This document shows positions 8,237 to 15,886 of a stretch of DNA of 64,000 bases, in pieces (within the stretch, counting starts at the first letter, position 1; the number at the start of each line of letters is the position of its first letter). Both the position numbers and the translations under genes were made by a program. Source of the DNA: Ga0077536 sp943370145 (GTDB taxonomy: Bacteria; Pseudomonadota; Gammaproteobacteria; Ga0077536). The notes under the pieces were generated by a model. That model had not been told where the DNA came from, searched no databases, and was given only the letters and a program-made list of their open reading frames with translations. Location: contig CALRPY020000017.1 in the NCBI GenBank assembly GCA_943370145.1, positions 1 through 64,000 of the forward strand. The letters are read 5' to 3'.

Positions 8237-8863
8237 TCATGGTTCTTGTTGGATCGAGAAGTAATCGTTGAAGCCGGCGAGGCCGCCGTGACGCCGCCGG
8301 ACGGCGTCGAGCAGGGTCTCGGCCAGGAATTCGCCATCGGCTGGCGCGGCGATCACGCGGTAGTGCGCGTTCGCGCCCTCCGCCATGCGCCACAGGCCGA
8401 CCTCCACGCCGAACAGCAGGGTCGGCACCCACGCGCCGGTGTCGAACTGGGCGAGATCGGTCGGGCAGCCCTCGGACAGCAGGTCGTCGACACTGTCGAC
8501 GCCGTGGCCGCCGCCGAGCGCGAAATCGATGCCGTCGAAGCGCAGCGCGGCGGCACCGGCGGGCAGCGCGGCTTCGTCGCGGGCGCTGCCGAGCAGGTAC
8601 TGGCGGGGCGCGCGACAGGCCACGAAGCCCCCAGCCCCGCGCGGCGCCACCCGCATCAGACCGGGCCGGGGCAGGTCCCGGCCCGCGAGCAGCGCGGCGG
8701 CCTCCCGCCCGAAGACCAGCGTCTTCGGCAGCGGCGTCAGATCGGCAAGCCACAGCATGCCGGCCGCGGGCCTGAGCCCGTCGCCGGTCTGCCTGCCATT
8801 GATCACGAGGCTGCTCGCACCGGCCTGCGCGTACGCGTGCATCAGCGGTACCGGCGCACTCAT
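8237..8863 (-). CDS. mgdD: N-methylglutamate dehydrogenase subunit D (sarcosine oxidase gamma-like)
   Basis: A 208-residue protein related to the gamma subunit of heterotetrameric sarcosine oxidase, a divergent GcvT-like fold with no catalytic cofactor of its own. Supporting features are its length, its position directly after the alpha-like subunit with an ATGA overlap, and the C-terminal pattern VGLWRMAEGANAHYRV. It packs against the alpha subunit in the four-subunit enzyme. Sequence conservation in this subunit is low in general, so the assignment leans on gene order. Confidence 0.8.
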   Translation of the reverse strand: MSAPVPLMHAYAQAGASSLVINGRQTGDGLRPAAGMLWLADLTPLPKTLVFGREAAALLAGRDLPRPGLMRVAPRGAGGFVACRAPRQYLLGSARDEAALPAGAAALRFDGIDFALGGGHGVDSVDDLLSEGCPTDLAQFDTGAWVPTLLFGVEVGLWRMAEGANAHYRVIAAPADGEFLAETLLDAVRRRHGGLAGFNDYFSIQQEP

Positions 8864-11742
8864 GAGGGGGCTCCCATGCGCTGGCGCGCGTTGTCGGGGT
8901 CATAAAAGCAAGTGGGCACGATGCGTGCGTCGATCAGGCGCGCGCCGCCCACCCTAATCGCGATGCCGGCAGGCGGCCGGTCGTATCCCTCGAGCACCGC
9001 GAGGCCGATCGTCTTGCCGAGCGTCGGGCTGTAGCCGACGCTGGTCACGCGACCGGCGATGCGCCCGTTGTCGATGATCAGGTGGCATTCCTCGATCGCG
9101 GCGGACTCGTCGGGCAGCTGGGTCTCGAAGCCGACGATGGCGCGCTGCGCGCGGTCGCGCAGGTATTCGCAGGCGCCGCGTCCGACGAAGTTCTCCTTCG
9201 TGAAGTTGACCAGGCCTGCGAGCGGCGTCTCGAACGGGTGCATCACGCCGTCGGTGTCCTGGCCGACGATCAGGTGTCCCTTCTCCAGGCGCAGCAGGCG
9301 CTGCGTGTCGACACCGAAGGACATGAGCTGGCGGGACGCGCCGTCCGCGAGCAGGCGCGCCCACAGCAGCGCCGCGTCCGCGTACGGCAAGTGGATCTCG
9401 ACGCCGTATTCGCCGACGAAGCCGACCCGCATGAAACGCGCATCGATGCCGGCCACGCGGCCTTCGCAAGCCCCCAGGAAGGGCAGCGCGGCGAGGTCGA
9501 AGTCGACCAGCGGCGCCAGCAACTCGTAGGCGTGCGGGCCAGCGACGTTGATGCCCGCGAGATGGCGCGTCAGGTCGATGACGTCGACATCGAGGCGATA
9601 CAGCGCCGCGACCTGGGTCAGCGTGCGGTAACTGCCGACCGCGTGGCTGGTGCCTGCCGTCACGTAGAAGCGGTCCTCGGCGAAGCGGGCGCCGATGCCG
9701 TCGTCGGTGATCGTGCCGCGGTGGTCGACCATCAGGAGGTAGCGGGTCATGCCTGGCCTGGTCTTCGACACCGCCGAGGTGTAGCAGAGGTCGAGCAGGC
9801 GGCCGGCATCCGGGCCGCGGATCTCGAACTTGCCCAGCGTCGACACGTCGATGATGCCGACGCGCTCGCGCACGGCGCGGTGCTCGGCGACGATGGCTGC
9901 GCCGGGTTCGCGCCGCTGGTAGTACTTCGGGCGCCGCCAGGCGCCGACCTCGGTCCACACCGCCCCGGCCGCGTCGTGCGCCGGGTTCAGCGCACTTGCG
10001 GCATGCGGACGCAGCCGGCGCCCGCCGAGCACGCCCATCGGCACCGGGTGGTACAGCGGGCGCATCGTCGTCGCCCCGACGGCGCCGGGCGGCAGGCCCA
10101 GCGTATCGGCGAGCACGCGCGCCGCGTTGGGGTTCGAATGCTTGCCCTGGCTCGGCCCCATGCCGTTCGTCGTCCAGCGCTTGAGCAGCTCGATGCTGTC
10201 GAACCCTTCACGCACCGCGACGCGCAGATCGTCGACCTGGATGTCCTCGTCGAAGTCGATGAAATTCTTGCGCGCCGGATGGTCGACGATCGGCCATGGA
10301 TGCGAGCGGGCCGACGCGGGCGGCGGGCGCTGCGCCTCGCCGCTCGCAAGCCCCAGGTAGCGCAGGGCGTCGGTCGCGGCGGCAATGCCGTCGGCGATTT
10401 TTGCGTCGAGCGTGTAGCGCCCGTTGACGCGACCGGCCGCGAACACGCCCGGCGGCAGGGCGACGGGACGGGCGTGTCCCAGCGAGTCGTCGTAGGACAG
10501 CGTCGCGCCCGCCTGCGCCAGCAGGTGCGAGGCCGGGGCCCAGCCGACGCTCATGAGCAGTCCATCGCAGGGGATGACTTCGCCACCGGCGCCGCCCGGC
10601 GTGCCGCGGGGCGCGACGGTGACGGCGCGCAGCACCTGGCCGCCCGCCATCGCCGCGGACACCTGCGACCGTGGCAGGATGCGAATGCCGCGTGCCGCGA
10701 CTTCAGCGGCGAGGTCGCCCCGCGTCACGGGGTCGTCGAGGTCGATGACCGCCGCGATGCCCATCCCAGCGGCGTGCAGGTTCAGCGTGGCGGCATAGGC
10801 GTCGACGTTGCCGGCGAGGACCACGGCGCGTTCGCAGGGTGCCACCGCGTAGCGCCGTACGAGGCGCTCGGCCGCGGAGGCCAGCATCACGCCCGGCAGG
10901 TCGTTGTTGTGGAAGACCGCCGGCTGTTCGATCGCGCCGGTGGCGACGATGATCGTGCGCGCGGTGACCACCACGAGTCCGTCAGCGGTGACCAGCGGCA
11001 CCACTCGGTCCGCATAGCAGGCGGCGGCACAGGCGCCGGTCATCACCCGCACGCGCGGCGACCCGGCGAATCCGGCGGCCGCCTCGGCGAGGAAGGCGCC
11101 GGCGCTGCCGTCCGCGTCGTAGGCGTAGCCCAGTGCGCCGCCGGCGCGCGCATTCTCGTCGGCGACGATCACGCTGACGTCGTGCGCCGCAAGCTCGCGG
11201 GCGGCGGCGAGCCCCGCCGCGCCCGAGCCGATGACGAGCACGTCGCAGTTCGCCCGCCGCGTGGTCCCGCGCAGGATCGGATGCTGCTCGGTGATTTCGC
11301 CGAGCCCGCTCAGCTGGCGGATCAGGCGTTCCCACCACGGGAACAGCGCGCGCGGCCGGTGGAAGGCCTTGTAATAGAAGCCCACCGGGAGCAGCGGCGC
11401 GAGCGCGCCGATGAAGCGCGCCCGGTCGCGGTCGACGCCGCCCCGCGTGTTGACCACGCGATAGCGCGCGGCGGGCAGTGGTGCGGTGACGTCGGCGCGC
11501 ACGTTGATGGCCTCGGCCCCGTCGAGCAACACGTTCACGTCGTGGTTCGCCGCCGACAGCACGCCGCGCGGCCGGTGGTACTTGAAGCTGCGGCCGAGCA
11601 CCGTGCGACCACCGGCGAGCACCGCGCTGGTGATCGTGTCACCCGCGTAGGCGCTGGCGATCTCGCCCTCGAAGCTGAAATCGAAGGCGCGTCCGCGGTC
11701 GATCCACTCGCCATCCTGGGGGCTGAGCCTACGCGCGGGCAT
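8860..11742 (-). CDS. mgdC: N-methylglutamate dehydrogenase subunit C (sarcosine oxidase alpha-like)
   Basis: A 960-residue subunit homologous to sarcosine oxidase alpha. The order is an N-terminal Fer2-like region, a Rossmann NAD/FAD domain with VIGSGAAG at about 171-178, and a C-terminal tetrahydrofolate-binding GcvT-like half from about residue 580 (STLGKFEIRGPDAGRLLD onward). It would accept the methyl group from N-methylglutamate oxidation at folate as methylene-THF, or release formaldehyde. The start is the ATG after GAGGACGCCG, overlapping mgdB by 14 bp. A further in-frame ATG lies 57 bp upstream. Sarcosine oxidation is the alternative, less likely with gmaS and mgsABC adjacent. Confidence 0.87.
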   Translation of the reverse strand: MPARRLSPQDGEWIDRGRAFDFSFEGEIASAYAGDTITSAVLAGGRTVLGRSFKYHRPRGVLSAANHDVNVLLDGAEAINVRADVTAPLPAARYRVVNTRGGVDRDRARFIGALAPLLPVGFYYKAFHRPRALFPWWERLIRQLSGLGEITEQHPILRGTTRRANCDVLVIGSGAAGLAAARELAAHDVSVIVADENARAGGALGYAYDADGSAGAFLAEAAAGFAGSPRVRVMTGACAAACYADRVVPLVTADGLVVVTARTIIVATGAIEQPAVFHNNDLPGVMLASAAERLVRRYAVAPCERAVVLAGNVDAYAATLNLHAAGMGIAAVIDLDDPVTRGDLAAEVAARGIRILPRSQVSAAMAGGQVLRAVTVAPRGTPGGAGGEVIPCDGLLMSVGWAPASHLLAQAGATLSYDDSLGHARPVALPPGVFAAGRVNGRYTLDAKIADGIAAATDALRYLGLASGEAQRPPPASARSHPWPIVDHPARKNFIDFDEDIQVDDLRVAVREGFDSIELLKRWTTNGMGPSQGKHSNPNAARVLADTLGLPPGAVGATTMRPLYHPVPMGVLGGRRLRPHAASALNPAHDAAGAVWTEVGAWRRPKYYQRREPGAAIVAEHRAVRERVGIIDVSTLGKFEIRGPDAGRLLDLCYTSAVSKTRPGMTRYLLMVDHRGTITDDGIGARFAEDRFYVTAGTSHAVGSYRTLTQVAALYRLDVDVIDLTRHLAGINVAGPHAYELLAPLVDFDLAALPFLGACEGRVAGIDARFMRVGFVGEYGVEIHLPYADAALLWARLLADGASRQLMSFGVDTQRLLRLEKGHLIVGQDTDGVMHPFETPLAGLVNFTKENFVGRGACEYLRDRAQRAIVGFETQLPDESAAIEECHLIIDNGRIAGRVTSVGYSPTLGKTIGLAVLEGYDRPPAGIAIRVGGARLIDARIVPTCFYDPDNARQRMGAPS

Positions 11743-11995
11743 CGGCGTCCTCCGGGTTCGCGAGCTCGATGGACAGGACCTGGTCGGTGGCGGTGTCACG
11801 CTCGAAGCGGAACCACAGGCGCGATGGACGGTGCAGCCACCATTCCCGCTTCACGCGCGCGGTCGCATCACCGAAGTACAGCGCGCGCCGCGCGGCGGCC
11901 GGGTCCTGCATCTGCATCACGCCAATCATGCCGCCCGCGCAGACGAATTCCGACGCGGGGCGGCGGCCGATGTGCGGACAATCGAACTGCTTCAT
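11729..11995 (-). CDS. mgdB: N-methylglutamate dehydrogenase subunit B (sarcosine oxidase delta-like)
   Basis: A small 88-residue subunit. It begins MKQFDCPHIGRRPASEF and contains REWWLHRPSRLWF followed by ERDTATD. True sarcosine oxidase delta binds zinc through a CPxCG pair plus a later His and Cys. Here only one of the N-terminal cysteines is present and the later Cys is missing, a pattern I associate with the MgdB branch. The start has a GAGGAAGGACAG leader 10 bp after mgdA. It overlaps mgdC, so the two are translationally linked. Confidence 0.82.
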   Translation of the reverse strand: MKQFDCPHIGRRPASEFVCAGGMIGVMQMQDPAAARRALYFGDATARVKREWWLHRPSRLWFRFERDTATDQVLSIELANPEDADARA

Positions 11996-12005
11996 CTGTC
12001 CTTCC

Positions 12006-13247
12006 TCAATGGCCGACCGAGGCCGCACCTTTTTCACCGAGCATGCGCAGCTCTTCGAAGCGCGTCATGCCGAAAGGCTCGATCAGGCGGTGGTTGGTGT
12101 CGTGCGCGACGGTGAAGGCCATGGTCTCGCCGCATACCGGTGTGGCCTTGAAACCCCAGGTGCCCCAGCCGGCGTCCAGATAGAAGCCGGGAATGGCGGT
12201 CTTGCCCATGACCGGCGCGAAATCGGGGGTCATGTCGGCCATGCCCGCCCACTGGCGCACGATCTTCACGCCGGCGAGGAACGGGAACAGGTCGAGCATC
12301 TGGTCCGACAGGGAGGTGACGAAATCGAGCGAAGAGCGCGTGGAATGCAGTTCGGCCGCGTCGACGGACGCGCCCATCACGAGTTCGCCGCGCGCCGTCT
12401 GGCTGACGTAAACGTGCAGGCTGCCGGAGACGATGATGGGGTCGAGCCAGGGCTTCATCGGTTCCGAGACGCAGGCCTGCAGCGGCACGATGTCGACCGG
12501 GCTTTCGAGGCCGACCATCTTCAGCACGGTGGGCGTGGCCCCGGCGACCGCCGAGACGACCTTGCCGGTTGCGATGCGGCCGCGCGTGGTCTGCACACCG
12601 ACGACGCGCCCGCCTTCGATCTCGACACCGGTCACCGCGGTCTGCTGGAAGATTTCGACGCCCAGCTGCGAGGCGCGGCGCGCGTAGCCCCAAGCCACGG
12701 CGTCGTGGCGGACAATCGATCCCGGGGCATGGAACAACGCGCCGCAGATGGGATGCTGACCGCCGCAGGAGAGGTCGATACGCGGGCAGGCCCGCTTGAC
12801 TTCCTCCGGCCCGACCAGCTCGCTGTCGATGCCGAAATGCTTGTTGACCTCGGCGCGCCAGCGCATGGTCCGCAAGGTCGATTCGCTGTGCGCGAGGGTG
12901 TAGTGGCCGCGCGTGGAGTAGAACAGGTTGAGGTCCAGTTCCTCGCCCAGCGACTCGAACAACTCGACGCTGCGCTGGTAGAACTTCGCGCCCTCCGGCG
13001 TCAGGTAGTTGGAGCGCACGATGGTCGTGTTGCGCCCCGTGTTGCCCCCGCCGAGGTAGCCCTTCTCGATGACGGCGACGCGGCGTATGCCGTGGGTCTG
13101 CGCGAGATAGTACGCGCAGGCGAGGCCGTGCCCGCCCCCGCCGATGATGACGACGTCGTAGGTGTCGCGCAGGTCGGCGGGCGTATTGAAGTAGCGCGGT
13201 TCGGCGTGGTTGCGATCGAGCGCGTATTTCAGGAGTCGTGTAGCCAT
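12006..13247 (-). CDS. mgdA: N-methylglutamate dehydrogenase subunit A (sarcosine oxidase beta-like)
   Basis: A 413-residue FAD/FMN amine oxidoreductase of the DAO family, the catalytic subunit that oxidises N-methylglutamate. The dinucleotide motif VVIIGGGGHG is at 32-41. GGNTGRNTTIVRSNY is typical of sarcosine oxidase beta. A C-terminal AGWGTWGFKATPVCG segment closes the FAD site. It is first in the operon. I chose the third in-frame ATG: the two upstream ATGs lie inside the palindromic operator and -10 box. No ribosome-binding site precedes it, and the -10 box is 7 bp away, which suggests leaderless translation. Confidence 0.87.
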   Translation of the reverse strand: MATRLLKYALDRNHAEPRYFNTPADLRDTYDVVIIGGGGHGLACAYYLAQTHGIRRVAVIEKGYLGGGNTGRNTTIVRSNYLTPEGAKFYQRSVELFESLGEELDLNLFYSTRGHYTLAHSESTLRTMRWRAEVNKHFGIDSELVGPEEVKRACPRIDLSCGGQHPICGALFHAPGSIVRHDAVAWGYARRASQLGVEIFQQTAVTGVEIEGGRVVGVQTTRGRIATGKVVSAVAGATPTVLKMVGLESPVDIVPLQACVSEPMKPWLDPIIVSGSLHVYVSQTARGELVMGASVDAAELHSTRSSLDFVTSLSDQMLDLFPFLAGVKIVRQWAGMADMTPDFAPVMGKTAIPGFYLDAGWGTWGFKATPVCGETMAFTVAHDTNHRLIEPFGMTRFEELRMLGEKGAASVGH

Positions 13248-13250
13248 GGA

Positions 13251-13285
13251 GTGCATTATATGCAATTAAGTTGCATCCAATGCAA
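13251..13285 (-). promoter_or_regulatory. Tandem TTGCAT-N3-ATGCAA operators over the mgd operon promoter
   Basis: The upstream site (13271-13285) is a perfect inverted repeat, TTGCATCCAATGCAA. The second (13251-13265) has the same arms with one mismatch and a different spacer. Their centres are 20 bp apart, about two helical turns, which suits two dimers binding the same DNA face. The second site overlaps a consensus TATAAT (13255-13260, minus strand). No convincing -35 box is present, so activation or repression from these sites is plausible. The XRE-cupin protein of the operon is the candidate binder. Confidence 0.72.
13255..13260 (-). promoter_or_regulatory. TATAAT -10 box of the methylamine operon
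   Basis: A perfect TATAAT reads on the minus strand and ends 7 bp before the chosen mgdA ATG. Transcription would start at or next to the A of the ATG, giving a leaderless mRNA. This fits the absence of a ribosome-binding site. Only poor -35 matches lie at suitable distances. Confidence 0.55.
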
Positions 13286-13718
13286 CACCCGGCGCATGCC
13301 TGTGTGGCCCACGGCGACAGATCGCGGCGCGGCCTGGCGCGCGCGCCAGGCCAACGGGTCAACGAGGGGGATGAGGGAAGGGAAACTGGCGATTAGTCGC
13401 CGAATGCCTGCCGCGCGGACGGCGCGCTTCACACGCCGCTATCCGGGTCTGTCGACCACGGCGCGGCAGGCACTCGTCGTTCGTGATCCCCGGCCAGCCC
13501 AGCCTGCTGGCTGGTGGTGACCGCACTGGCCGACATTCCGGCGGGTCTTTTCGCTTGGGCTTTTGCAAGCGGGGTGCCAGATCGATGCGAGGCGCGTGTG
13601 CAGGCACGCCGTGCGGCGGCACACGCCCGTGAACCGTCGTTCACGCGGATGAAACCCGCTCGCCCGCCCTGCACGCGCGCCAATGCGGCGCAGCCCGCAC
13701 CGAAATCGCCCATGCCGC
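13286..13718. other. 433 bp intergenic region without a recognisable gene
   Basis: This lies between the glutamine amidotransferase stop and the mgd operators. Open frames here are GC-rich shadows with no family resemblance and no plausible ribosome-binding site. I found no tRNA, riboswitch core or strong terminator. It could hold an upstream activator site or a small RNA, but nothing visible supports either. Confidence 0.5.
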
Positions 13719-14453
13719 TCAGCCAAAACCGGCCGCCTGGCGCCAGTTCCGGTAGATGCGTTCGGCGAGCACGTTGAACTCGCCGATCCGACGTCCGGCC
13801 GCAGCCTCGAGGCCGACGGCGCCGTCCGCACCCAGGCTCTGCTCCAGCGCCGCGCGATAGGCCGGAATCGCATTCCACTCAGGCACGGTCGACGGCGTGA
13901 TCTCGATGTGGAACTGCATCGAAAAGGCCCGCCTGCCGATGCTCATCGCCTGCACCGCGCAACGCGGCGAGGACGCAAGCACCCGCGCGCCCTCGGGCAG
14001 GCGCGTGATCTCGGCGGAATGCCACTGCATCACGTCGAAGCGCGTCGGCAGTTCCTGCAGGAAGGGACAGTCGAGCGCCTGCGGCGCGCGTTCCACGGGC
14101 ATGATGCCGACCTCCGCCTCGGCCGCGAGCCCGACCTCGCCGCCGAGCGCCGCGGCGAGCAGTTGATGACCGAGACAGAAGCCCAGATACGGCATGTCGA
14201 GCTCCAGCACGGCGCGCCTGATCGCCGCCTTTTCATCGGTGAGCCACGGGTGTGACGCTTCCTGCCACACGTCCATCGGTCCCCCCATGACCCACAGGGC
14301 GGCATAGTCCTCCAGCCTCGGAATCGGCTGTCCTTCGTCGAGTTCCACCGGCACGTATTCGTAGTCGTCGCGGGCGAGGAAATCGCGGAATACACCCGGG
14401 TGTTCGACGGCCAGGTGTTGCAGCACCAGCACTTTGCGACGGGCCTTGTTCAT
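13719..14453 (-). CDS. Class I glutamine amidotransferase (GMP synthase-like domain)
   Basis: A 244-residue stand-alone class I GATase. The catalytic nucleophile is Cys93 in GFCLGHQLLAAALGG. The His-Glu partners are His182 and Glu184 in QFHIEI. Such proteins hydrolyse glutamine or a gamma-glutamyl amide, and several stand-alone members act in gamma-glutamyl amine catabolism. It points toward the methylamine operon about 470 bp downstream and is divergent from an LLM oxidoreductase 134 bp away. A role on gamma-glutamylmethylamide is possible but not shown; a general glutaminase-like role is the alternative. Confidence 0.8.
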   Translation of the reverse strand: MNKARRKVLVLQHLAVEHPGVFRDFLARDDYEYVPVELDEGQPIPRLEDYAALWVMGGPMDVWQEASHPWLTDEKAAIRRAVLELDMPYLGFCLGHQLLAAALGGEVGLAAEAEVGIMPVERAPQALDCPFLQELPTRFDVMQWHSAEITRLPEGARVLASSPRCAVQAMSIGRRAFSMQFHIEITPSTVPEWNAIPAYRAALEQSLGADGAVGLEAAAGRRIGEFNVLAERIYRNWRQAAGFG

Positions 14454-14587
14454 CGGTCGTTCTCTCCTTCGTTGGGGACTGTACGCAAACCCGGGCGTGC
14501 AAGAATGCTGCCTGCCCGGCCCGGTTGTCGCCCCGGGGGCCGCATGGCAGGATGCCTCGCCGACATTCTCCGTCCAAGGAAACCACG

Positions 14588-15526
14588 ATGGATCTCAAGC
14601 AACACGGCGTCTTCTGCTTCAACGAGGGAATACGCGCCGCCGAACTGCGCGCGCTCGTCAAACAGTTCGAACGCCTGGGATACGGCGCGGTGTGGATCCC
14701 GGAGGCGGTCGGCCGCGAGCCCTTCGCGACGGCCGCGATGATGCTCGAAGCAACCGACACGCTGAACGTCGCCACCGGCATCGTGAATATCTACGGTCGC
14801 GATCCGACCGTCTGCGCGATGGGTCAGCAGACGCTCGCGGAGATGTCGGGCGGACGCTTCCTGCTCGGCCTCGGCGTCTCGCACAGCTACTTCGTCGAAG
14901 CCCGCGGCCACCACTACGGCAAGCCGCTGCAGACCATGCGCAACTACGTCGCCGCGCTGCGCCAGGCGCATACCGGCCTGTCGGTGACCAAGAACCTGCT
15001 CTTCGAGGGCGTCAGCCCGCAGAACGTCGCCCCGGGTCAACGCGGCGCAATCAGGACGGATGCCGGTGAGGTGCCGATCGTGCTCGCCGCGCTGGGGCCA
15101 AAGATGCTCGCGCTGTCCGGCGAGATCAGCCAGGGCGCGCATCCCTACAATACGACGCCCGCCCACACGGCGCGCGCCCGCGCCATCCTCGGTGCCGAGG
15201 CCTGGCTGTGCCCCGCCCAGCGCGTCTGCCTCACGCACGACGCCCGCCGCGCCCGCCAGCTCGGCCGGCAGCTCATTTCCTTCTACCTGGGCCTGCCGAA
15301 CTACCGCAACATGCTGCTCGACTGCGGCTACACGGAGGAAGACTTCGAGAATGGCGGCAGCGACCCGCTCATCGACCAGCTCCTGGGTTGGGGCGACGAG
15401 GCGACGATCCGGGCCCGCGTGCAGGCCCACCTCGACGCCGGCGCGAGCCACGTCTGTGTGCAGGCCATCGATCTCGAAGACCCGATCCGGCCGTGCCTGA
15501 AGACACTGGAAGCCCTGGCTGGCTGA
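14588..15526 (+). CDS. LLM-class flavin-dependent oxidoreductase (TIGR03620-like)
   Basis: A 312-residue luciferase-like TIM-barrel monooxygenase. Supporting segments are YGAVWIPEAVGREPF, TGIVNIYGRDP, SGGRFLLGLGVSHSYF and LAALGPKMLALSGEISQGAHPY, typical of the class often labelled F420-dependent. The start follows AAGGAA, and the protein begins MDLKQHGVFCF as family members do. It stands alone between a divergent amidotransferase and a convergent desaturase, so the substrate cannot be deduced. Whether it uses F420 or FMN is undecided, since F420 is uncommon in this class of bacteria. Confidence 0.8.
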   Translation: MDLKQHGVFCFNEGIRAAELRALVKQFERLGYGAVWIPEAVGREPFATAAMMLEATDTLNVATGIVNIYGRDPTVCAMGQQTLAEMSGGRFLLGLGVSHSYFVEARGHHYGKPLQTMRNYVAALRQAHTGLSVTKNLLFEGVSPQNVAPGQRGAIRTDAGEVPIVLAALGPKMLALSGEISQGAHPYNTTPAHTARARAILGAEAWLCPAQRVCLTHDARRARQLGRQLISFYLGLPNYRNMLLDCGYTEEDFENGGSDPLIDQLLGWGDEATIRARVQAHLDAGASHVCVQAIDLEDPIRPCLKTLEALAG

Positions 15527-15696
15527 TCCTGCACCCGCAGCGACATCCTCTGCTGTCGCGGGCTGTCTCATGGCCGCCTTCGGGCGCAGGCGCTCAGGTC
15601 CGCGTTCATGTGGGCCACCGAGCAACTGAGTCCCGGGCTGCGCTCAGACGTTCCGTAGGGTCCTAGGCCTGACGTTTCCGACCATGGCGGAGAAGA

Positions 15697-15737
15697 GGAG
15701 AAAAGGTGTCAGATTTCAAATCTGACACCTTTTCTCC
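15697..15737. repeat. Perfect palindrome, GGTGTCAGATTT family, copy 2
   Basis: Arms of 20 bases (GGAGAAAAGGTGTCAGATTT and its complement) flank a single C. It lies in the 360 bp gap between the convergent LLM and desaturase genes. A further copy follows 20 bp later, making a pair like that at 20562 and 20684. Confidence 0.85.
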
Positions 15738-15757
15738 AGGGGATGACTCAGGCGTGA

Positions 15758-15800
15758 GGGGGAAATGGTGTCAGATTTGAAATCTGACACCTTTTCCCCC
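15758..15800. repeat. Palindrome, GGTGTCAGATTT family, copy 3
   Basis: Same core and central base G, with arms extended by GGGGG and CCCCC and a single mismatch (AAAT against TTTT) in the stem. The change of outer arms while the core is kept suggests compensatory change or a separate insertion. Confidence 0.82.
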
Positions 15801-15803
15801 TAC

Positions 15804-15822
15804 TCCTCGGTGTTCTTGGTGG
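15804..15822. repeat. Solo end of the CCACCGAGAACACAGAG element
   Basis: TCCTCGGTGTTCTTGGTGG matches the right end of the elements at 191, 20258 and 26756 with few changes. No left end is visible upstream, so this looks like a remnant after deletion. It adjoins the palindrome at 15758-15800. Confidence 0.6.
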
Positions 15823-15886
15823 CTATCCCGACAACTGCCGGGCCGACAGCGGAAAATGATTCGAGAACGGCCAGGCTGCGTCGGCG

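Noticed and set aside
3872..13247. Reading the operon as sarcosine oxidase plus glxBCD/glnT
   Set aside because: The subunits are homologous to these, but gmaS, all three mgs genes and the MgdB-type small subunit occur together, which is the N-methylglutamate pathway set. Kept as the alternative in the gene entries.
13359..13878. Small protein genes in the gap upstream of mgdA
   Set aside because: Open frames lack plausible starts and recognisable domains and overlap the amidotransferase end; composition is that of shadow frames.
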